From an uncultured Clostridia bacterium (GTDB lineage: Bacteria; Bacillota; Clostridia; Peptostreptococcales; Anaerovoracaceae), in the NCBI GenBank assembly GCA_938046095.1, contig CALIXS010000018.1:51943-115942 (forward strand): a stretch of DNA of 64,000 bases. The letters are read 5' to 3'. Under the pieces are notes generated by a model that was given only the letters and a program-made list of their open reading frames with translations, ran no database searches and was not told the DNA's origin. A program made the position numbers and the translations under genes. Shown piece by piece: positions 59,632 to 64,000 of this stretch (position 1 is its first letter; the number at the start of each line of letters is the position of its first letter).

Positions 59632-59799
59632 TTATCGCACGGTCAGATATAATCCGTTCTGTCTTATCCGGATTGCCTTACCCTGCATCATGTCGATTTC
59701 GATTTCAGACGCATCGCGAAGCGCGTCACATGCGCCCGTTACCCCGACGATGCCAGGGATTTCCGGCTCTCTCGATACGATAGAGATATGAGAAAGCAG
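59632..59799 (-). pseudogene. Remnant of a PEP-utilising mobile (swivelling) domain
   Basis: On the minus strand an open stretch of 55 codons reads LLSHISIVSREPEIPGIVGV, then TGACDALRDASEIEIDMMQG and KAIRIRQNGLYLTVR before a stop. SHISIVSREPEIPGIVGV is the shape of the mobile His domain of PEP synthase and pyruvate phosphate dikinase (THAAIVARELGIPAVVG), but the His-bearing TGG(R/M)T(C/S)H core and all upstream domains are missing: a stop codon precedes it and no start or ribosome site is present. I read it as the decayed 3' end of a PEP synthase-like gene. Confidence 0.6.
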
Positions 59800-59894
59800 T
59801 TAATCCCTGCGGTACGGGGTATATTTCCTTTTTGCTTTTATCCCGATATTCGGATACAATAATTCTGTATCGTCATATAAACCGGAGGATGGTT

Positions 59895-61592
59895 ATGAAA
59901 GGATATATGTCGGCTTCCGCGGGCGACAGGAAAAGAATCAAACGAAATCTGACCGTCGCTTTTCTGATACTACTTGCGTGGCTTTGTCGGCTCCCGTTTC
60001 CTCAACTGTCACAGATCCCTCTGGCGGGATCTGCCGTCAATCTTTTGCGTCCGCTGATTTATATAGGTATTTTTGCCGCCTGGGGCGACATGATTCGAAA
60101 AAGCGTGATCAATAAGCCGCTCATGCAGAACCTTCTGGCCGTGGAACGGTGCTGTATAGTATGGCTGCTGCTTCGCACCGTAAAATACGAGATGACCGTT
60201 TCCGATGATGCCGTGAATCTCTTTCTTCAATACGCCTATTACATCCCATTTATTCTGATTCCGACCTTTATGCTGTTCGCGTCGCTTCATACAGGGCGTG
60301 GCGAGGACTATACGATCCCGCGCAGAATCAGCACTTCGGTAAACGTAGTCTCACTCGCGCTTATAATCCTTGTTCTGACAAACCAAAGTCACCATCTTTT
60401 TCACGGGGCAAAGGACGGTATATATACAGCGCGGATTTACAGCCGCGGTATCATATATTACGCCGTCGCTATATGGCTTACAGCTCTTATCGTCTCTACT
60501 GCCGTTACCGTCATGCTCCGAAGCCGCATACCGAACAAAAGACGCTTCGCCCCGATGCCTGTTATCGTGCTCGTAATCATGTTTGTCTTTTTCGCCACAG
60601 AGGCGCTGTTCCCGGAAATGCGAGCCTTACTTTCAAATGATTATACGGCTTTCACATGTCTTGCAAATATCGCTCTTTTGCAGGCCTGCATTTCCTCAGG
60701 GATGCTGCCGACTAACAGAGATTATGAAGAACTGTTTCAGGCTTTGGATCTGAATCTCATCATTACGGACGATGACCTGAATATCCGTTTTGCTACCGCC
60801 GGTGCACGGCGGGACGTCTTCAATAAGGAGATGCTCTTTGCAGCGCAAAACGGTGCGGTAGAGATTGACAAAAATACCCAGCTTCGCGGCTATAACCTTC
60901 GCGCTGGTTATACATTCTGGAAGGAAGACATTTCTGTCCTTTCCGGTCTGATCGAGGAGCTTCGGGCCAACAAAAACGAACTGTCCCTGCGAAACGAACT
61001 CGACAGAGAGAGCAGCATGGCACGGCTCAAACTGCAAAAAGCGCAGGAAAACAACCGTCTGTATGATCTTTCGCAGAATGCTGCAAAAAAACAAAATATG
61101 CTTCTCGATGAAATTCTGACGCGTTGCTTCTCAGAAACGGATCAGAAGGAAAAACGAAAACTTCTTACGAAAGCTTCAATAATCGGTGCATATATCAAAC
61201 GCAGGGGAAATCTGATTTTCGCATTTGAAAGAAACGGCGCAATATCCGCACCGGAGCTTAAACTGTGCTTCCACGAGTCTCTGCGAAACATAGAACTTAC
61301 CGGTGCTGAATGTCTTATGGATTTTCTGATTTCGGAGCAAAGAGAACTTCCTTCACATGTTGCATACCTGATTTACGATACCTTCGAAGCCGCTGTCGAG
61401 AATACGTTGGATGACTGCAATTCCGTGTATGTACGACTTTCCGAAAACAGCGACGGCCTTTCGGCTTTTTTCAGTATCGGCACCGGACGGGAATTGCCGG
61501 GCGATCTCTTTGCTGCGCCCGTTTCGGCTGTCGCATCGGACGGCTCGTGGGATATCCTGCTGTCTCTGCCGGAGGGAGGTGAAGCTCTGTGA
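59895..61592 (+). CDS. Seven-TM sensor with HATPase-like domain, no visible phospho-His
   Basis: A 565-residue membrane sensor. Seven or so helices fill residues about 18-265 (AFLILLAWLCRLPFPQL to VIVLVIMFVFFATEALF), resembling the histidine kinase N-terminal 7TM class. A PAS-like segment follows (about 275-365; ALDLNLIITDDDLNIRF), then a coiled coil (LRANKNELSLRNELDRESS, about 375-430) and an ATPase-like domain with the N-box-like TFEAAVENTLDDCNSVYVRLS. I see no H-box with a conserved phosphorylatable His, and the ATP lid is short. It may act as the sensing partner of the next gene. GGAGG lies 6 bases before the ATG at 59895. It overlaps the next gene by 4 bp (GTGA). Confidence 0.8.
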   Translation: MKGYMSASAGDRKRIKRNLTVAFLILLAWLCRLPFPQLSQIPLAGSAVNLLRPLIYIGIFAAWGDMIRKSVINKPLMQNLLAVERCCIVWLLLRTVKYEMTVSDDAVNLFLQYAYYIPFILIPTFMLFASLHTGRGEDYTIPRRISTSVNVVSLALIILVLTNQSHHLFHGAKDGIYTARIYSRGIIYYAVAIWLTALIVSTAVTVMLRSRIPNKRRFAPMPVIVLVIMFVFFATEALFPEMRALLSNDYTAFTCLANIALLQACISSGMLPTNRDYEELFQALDLNLIITDDDLNIRFATAGARRDVFNKEMLFAAQNGAVEIDKNTQLRGYNLRAGYTFWKEDISVLSGLIEELRANKNELSLRNELDRESSMARLKLQKAQENNRLYDLSQNAAKKQNMLLDEILTRCFSETDQKEKRKLLTKASIIGAYIKRRGNLIFAFERNGAISAPELKLCFHESLRNIELTGAECLMDFLISEQRELPSHVAYLIYDTFEAAVENTLDDCNSVYVRLSENSDGLSAFFSIGTGRELPGDLFAAPVSAVASDGSWDILLSLPEGGEAL

Positions 61593-62872
61593 AAAGCTTC
61601 CATGAAGCGGGCTATCATGAGAAACTTTTGCTTCTCGTACTGTTACTTATCACGGTTCTGACCCTGATGTACCTGGAATACAGGCTTATCGGCGGTAGAC
61701 GCCGGAAAATACAAATCGCGGGAAACACCGCCGCATGCGTCGTTATGATATCTCTTTACTGCATGCTAATCGATGATCATATAAAGCCGATTGAAAAACC
61801 CGGGTTCGAGCCCTGCCGTGTGGCATTTCCCGTTGTGGCGCTTTTTTTGATAACTCTTGCGGCATTTTTTTATGGAATATATAATCTCTTACAGGATTAT
61901 CTGCTCGAAAAAAGGACGATCGGTAAGCTTTCCATCAAACAGGCTCTCGACGATATACCGGTCGGAATCTCCGTTTTCCGCGACGACGAAACTCTCACGC
62001 TGTGTAATCACAAAATGCTCGAAATCTCTACTCTCCTGTCGGGAAAAACCTTTATGACTATGACGCTGCGCGGGTTAGAAGATGCACTGTACCAAAACGG
62101 GGATTTGCAGGAAACGGAAGCCGTCTACAGACTTGCGGACGGCTCCGTATGGCGTTACGAGAAGAGCATACTTATGCCTGAGGACGGAAAAACATATACG
62201 CTTGCGAGTTTTTTCGATGTTACGGAGCTTTCGCGAAGGCGCAGGGAGCTGGAAGAGCAGACAAAGGAGCTTCGCAGAATTCAGATGGAAATCCGACGCT
62301 TCGGTGAAAATACATGCCGCCTTGCAAAAGAGGAAGAAATTCTTTCCATAAAGAGCATGTGGCACGATGTCATCGGTGAAGCTCTCACGACGATCAGGCG
62401 CCTCCTTTTAACAGGTGAAGATGAAAAGCTTACGGAGCAGACCCTTCTGAAATGGAAAAAATCCATCAGCCTGATTCGCATAGATAATGACAACCGCAAT
62501 CAAAGGGGTAACCCTCTTGATGATCTGCGCATGGATGCCCAAGCCGTAGGTATCTGCCTGCTTACAGAGGGAGATCTGCCGGATGACGACGATACCGCAG
62601 ATGTTTTTGTCCTTGCTGTACGAACTTGCCTGCTCAATGCCGTACAGCACGCAAAGGCCAATGAGCTTTATGCGACGGTTCGACATGACGGAAACAGCGA
62701 TATCCTTGTTATTACCAATAACGGAACAGCTCCTCAGGGCGAAATCAAACCGTGCGGAGGTCTTCTGAACGTAAAAAACAATGTAGAGTATCTCGGCGGA
62801 AGAATAGATATTGCGTTTGCACCGCATTTTAAGCTTACTCTTGCCGTACCTCACAAGGAAGTGGAAATATGA
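61589..62872 (+). CDS. Sensor histidine kinase (HisKA_3/NarX-like)
   Basis: A 427-residue kinase starting at a GTG overlapping the previous stop. Three TM helices (LLLLVLLLITVLTLMYLEYRL, NTAACVVMISLYCMLID, PVVALFLITLAAFFYGIYNLL) fill residues 12-115, then a PAS-like domain (about 125-215; ALDDIPVGISVFRDDETLTLCN) and a coiled coil. SMWHDVIGEALTTIRRLLL has the phospho-acceptor His259 in the HD-x-L-G-like box of NarX/DesK-type kinases; the ATPase domain follows with LAVRTCLLNAVQHAKANELYATV (N-box) and NNGTAP and GGLLNVKNNVEYLGGRI (G-boxes). It is coupled to both neighbours and pairs with the NarL-type regulator. Confidence 0.88.
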   Translation: MKSFHEAGYHEKLLLLVLLLITVLTLMYLEYRLIGGRRRKIQIAGNTAACVVMISLYCMLIDDHIKPIEKPGFEPCRVAFPVVALFLITLAAFFYGIYNLLQDYLLEKRTIGKLSIKQALDDIPVGISVFRDDETLTLCNHKMLEISTLLSGKTFMTMTLRGLEDALYQNGDLQETEAVYRLADGSVWRYEKSILMPEDGKTYTLASFFDVTELSRRRRELEEQTKELRRIQMEIRRFGENTCRLAKEEEILSIKSMWHDVIGEALTTIRRLLLTGEDEKLTEQTLLKWKKSISLIRIDNDNRNQRGNPLDDLRMDAQAVGICLLTEGDLPDDDDTADVFVLAVRTCLLNAVQHAKANELYATVRHDGNSDILVITNNGTAPQGEIKPCGGLLNVKNNVEYLGGRIDIAFAPHFKLTLAVPHKEVEI

Positions 62873-63519
62873 AGAAAATACTTATCGTGGAGGATCAGAG
62901 GCTTCACAGAGAATATATGGAAAGCATCATCAGAAACTCCGGCAGATACGAACTTGTTCCATCCGTAACGGCAGCTGATCTCGCCGCCGAAATATGCAGA
63001 AAAACAAGGATCGATCTTATCCTTATGGACATTGCGGTGAACGGTTCCATGGACGGGATAGAAGCTGCAGGATATATAAAGAAGCTCTTTCCTGCCGTAA
63101 AAATCGTGATCGTAACCTCAATGCTCGATGAAATGTGCCTCATCAGAGCAAAGGATGCGGGAGTCGACAGTATGTGGTACAAGGATGTATCCGGGGAGGA
63201 GCTCCTCGATGTCATAGATTCCGCCATGAGTGACGACCGTATTTTCCCCGCGTCCTCGCCCGAAGTAACGGTCGGCAACTGTAACAGCGGGGATTTTACA
63301 AAAACCGAAAATTCAATCCTGCGGGAAATCGTAAACGGACTGAGCAACAAACAGATCGCCGATAAACTCGGTACATCTGAAAACACGGTAAACTGGCACG
63401 TGAAAAATCTCCTGTCAAAGACCGGGCTCTCAAATCGCACCATGCTCGCCATCTCCGCGGTGCGCGGTAATCTCTTTATAGCGGAGAACAGGGAGGAACC
63501 TCCGAAAGAAGTGAAATGA
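62869..63519 (+). CDS. NarL/LuxR-family response regulator
   Basis: A 216-residue regulator. The receiver has the acidic pair in IVEDQRLHREYM, the acceptor Asp in RIDLILMDIAVNGSMDGIEA (about 46-65) and Thr in VIVTSMLDE. The LuxR-type HTH at about 145-205 reads LREIVNGLSNKQIADKLGTSENTVNWHVKNLLSKTGL. Its ATG overlaps the kinase stop (ATGA). It is the output of the sensor pair; target genes are not shown, but the secreted Cys-rich gene downstream on the same strand is a candidate. Confidence 0.92.
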   Translation: MKKILIVEDQRLHREYMESIIRNSGRYELVPSVTAADLAAEICRKTRIDLILMDIAVNGSMDGIEAAGYIKKLFPAVKIVIVTSMLDEMCLIRAKDAGVDSMWYKDVSGEELLDVIDSAMSDDRIFPASSPEVTVGNCNSGDFTKTENSILREIVNGLSNKQIADKLGTSENTVNWHVKNLLSKTGLSNRTMLAISAVRGNLFIAENREEPPKEVK

Positions 63520-63775
63520 CGGAACGTGAAACGGAAACCGGACAGTACACGGAGGAAAGTGTACCCGATACCGGATTACGCCTTCGGCATATAGTAGCTC
63601 TCCGCTCCAAAAACAGCCAATTCTGGTGGGGTGCAAATCCCTTTTTTTTGTTATGGTGTACATAGAATTGCATTTTTATGCCCGAAAATAAAACCGGGTA
63701 TCCTTATCACTGAAAACTCATGAAGTACAAAAGGTTAAAGCGATGTATCGATTATTAAGATGAGGAGGGAATTCT
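63520..63775. other. Intergenic region before the Cys-rich gene
   Basis: No gene seen. It holds a hairpin GTACAC/GTGTAC (about 63543-63562), a short GGG/CCC stem followed by eight T near 63640-63655 (a possible terminator of the signalling operon), and an AT-rich tract leading to GAGGAGG before the ATG at 63776. Confidence 0.45.
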
Positions 63776-64000
63776 ATGAGAAAAAAACTAAACAAAATGT
63801 TCGCTTTATTGCTTTGCATCATCTTAGTCGAAGGCTTCTTCCCCGCATCGGTCTTTGCAGGACATGATGACGGTCAGGATTGTCCATACTGCGGGCACTA
63901 TCATTGGGATGATTACATGTGCCCTGACTGCGGCGGATGTTCGGCTGAATGCACAAATTCGGATTGTTACGAGAAAAATCATTGTCCGGAATGTGGCGTA
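63776..64000 (+). CDS. Secreted Cys-rich protein, N-terminal part (runs off window)
   Basis: The first 75 residues are visible. A signal peptide (MRKKLNKMFALLLCIILVEG, cleaved probably after VFA) is followed by repeated CxxC knots: DCPYCGHYHW, MCPDCGGCSAEC, DCYEKNHCPECG. The pattern suggests zinc-ribbon-like modules outside the cell, as in some Clostridial surface proteins that go on to leucine-rich or bacterial Ig repeats, but the remainder is not in the window. GAGGAGG lies 7 bases before the ATG. Base composition is lower in GC than most of the window. Confidence 0.75.
   Translation, partial: MRKKLNKMFALLLCIILVEGFFPASVFAGHDDGQDCPYCGHYHWDDYMCPDCGGCSAECTNSDCYEKNHCPECGV

Noticed and set aside
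63620..63660. tRNA-like T-arm (GGGGTGCAAATCCC)
   Set aside because: No acceptor, D or anticodon arms fit around it; more likely a weak terminator with its T-run.
1..64000. CRISPR array, prophage or insertion sequence
   Set aside because: No regular spaced repeats, integrase, transposase or phage structural genes were found; the only tandem repeats are two short duplications.

Overview
The window looks like a chromosomal segment of an anaerobic, amino-acid- and peptide-fermenting member of the Clostridia. Base composition is near 50% GC by eye. Supporting evidence is the oxidative ornithine fermentation cluster with its B12/PLP aminomutase, lower-loop cobalamin assembly genes, sortase B, a VanY-like carboxypeptidase, DUF1846/DUF1934/TSCPD proteins typical of Firmicutes, strong AGGAGG ribosome sites and -35/-10 promoters of the Firmicute type. 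The family XIII/Anaerovoracaceae neighbourhood is a guess. No rRNA, tRNA, CRISPR array, integrase or insertion sequence was recognised.

Layout. 0-3.5 kb: 5' part of a P-type ATPase, an ACT-domain protein with phenylacetate-CoA ligase, a TIM-barrel protein and a divergent TSCPD protein. 3.6-11.1 kb: an MFS/response regulator/histidine kinase operon, then a Gld-type ABC exporter operon (ATPase, permease fused to auxiliary domain, DUF4340). 11.3-16 kb: sbcD-sbcC-pcp. 16-18.4 kb: a Crp/Fnr regulator with DUF488, back to back with a DUF1858 protein over superimposed promoters, then a roughly 210-nt structured RNA leader ahead of an unknown 101-aa protein. 18.4-22.7 kb: cobT-cobU-cobS-cobU2-cobC ending in a translationally coupled sortase B. 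22.9-30.5 kb: DMT transporter, phosphoribosyltransferase and phosphohexomutase facing ClC, DUF1846, DUF1934 and ddl.

30.7-39.1 kb: htrA, then a separate peptide-related island made of a zinc-finger/HTH regulator, an MFS gene frameshifted at a T9 tract, an M32-like protein without its HEXXH motif, a second MFS and an Xaa-Pro dipeptidyl-peptidase. 39.2-44.2 kb: gntR, ispE, an Ig-like membrane protein, tadA, a CvpA-like protein and vanY. 44.4-54.6 kb: ord-ortA-ortB-oraS-oraE-glmL-like-orr behind a textbook sigma-54 promoter, with a RocR/NtrC-type activator immediately upstream. Together these encode racemisation of L-ornithine, 4,5-aminomutation, oxidation to 2-amino-4-oxopentanoate and thiolytic cleavage to alanine and acetyl-CoA; the aminomutase needs the adenosylcobalamin that the cob genes help assemble.

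54.8-64 kb: an ArsR regulator, rlmH, a YycJ-like MBL protein, a secreted Ig-like protein, an apparently leaderless RNase HI gene, a C1 aminopeptidase, a remnant of a PEP-utilising mobile domain, a two-sensor/one-regulator signalling operon and the start of a secreted Cys-rich protein.

The strongest leads for something undescribed are the structured leader at 17864-18073, the peptide island with its apparently dead M32 protein and homopolymer-switched transporter, and the sortase locked into the cobalamin operon. All functional calls come from reading motifs by eye; no database search was run.
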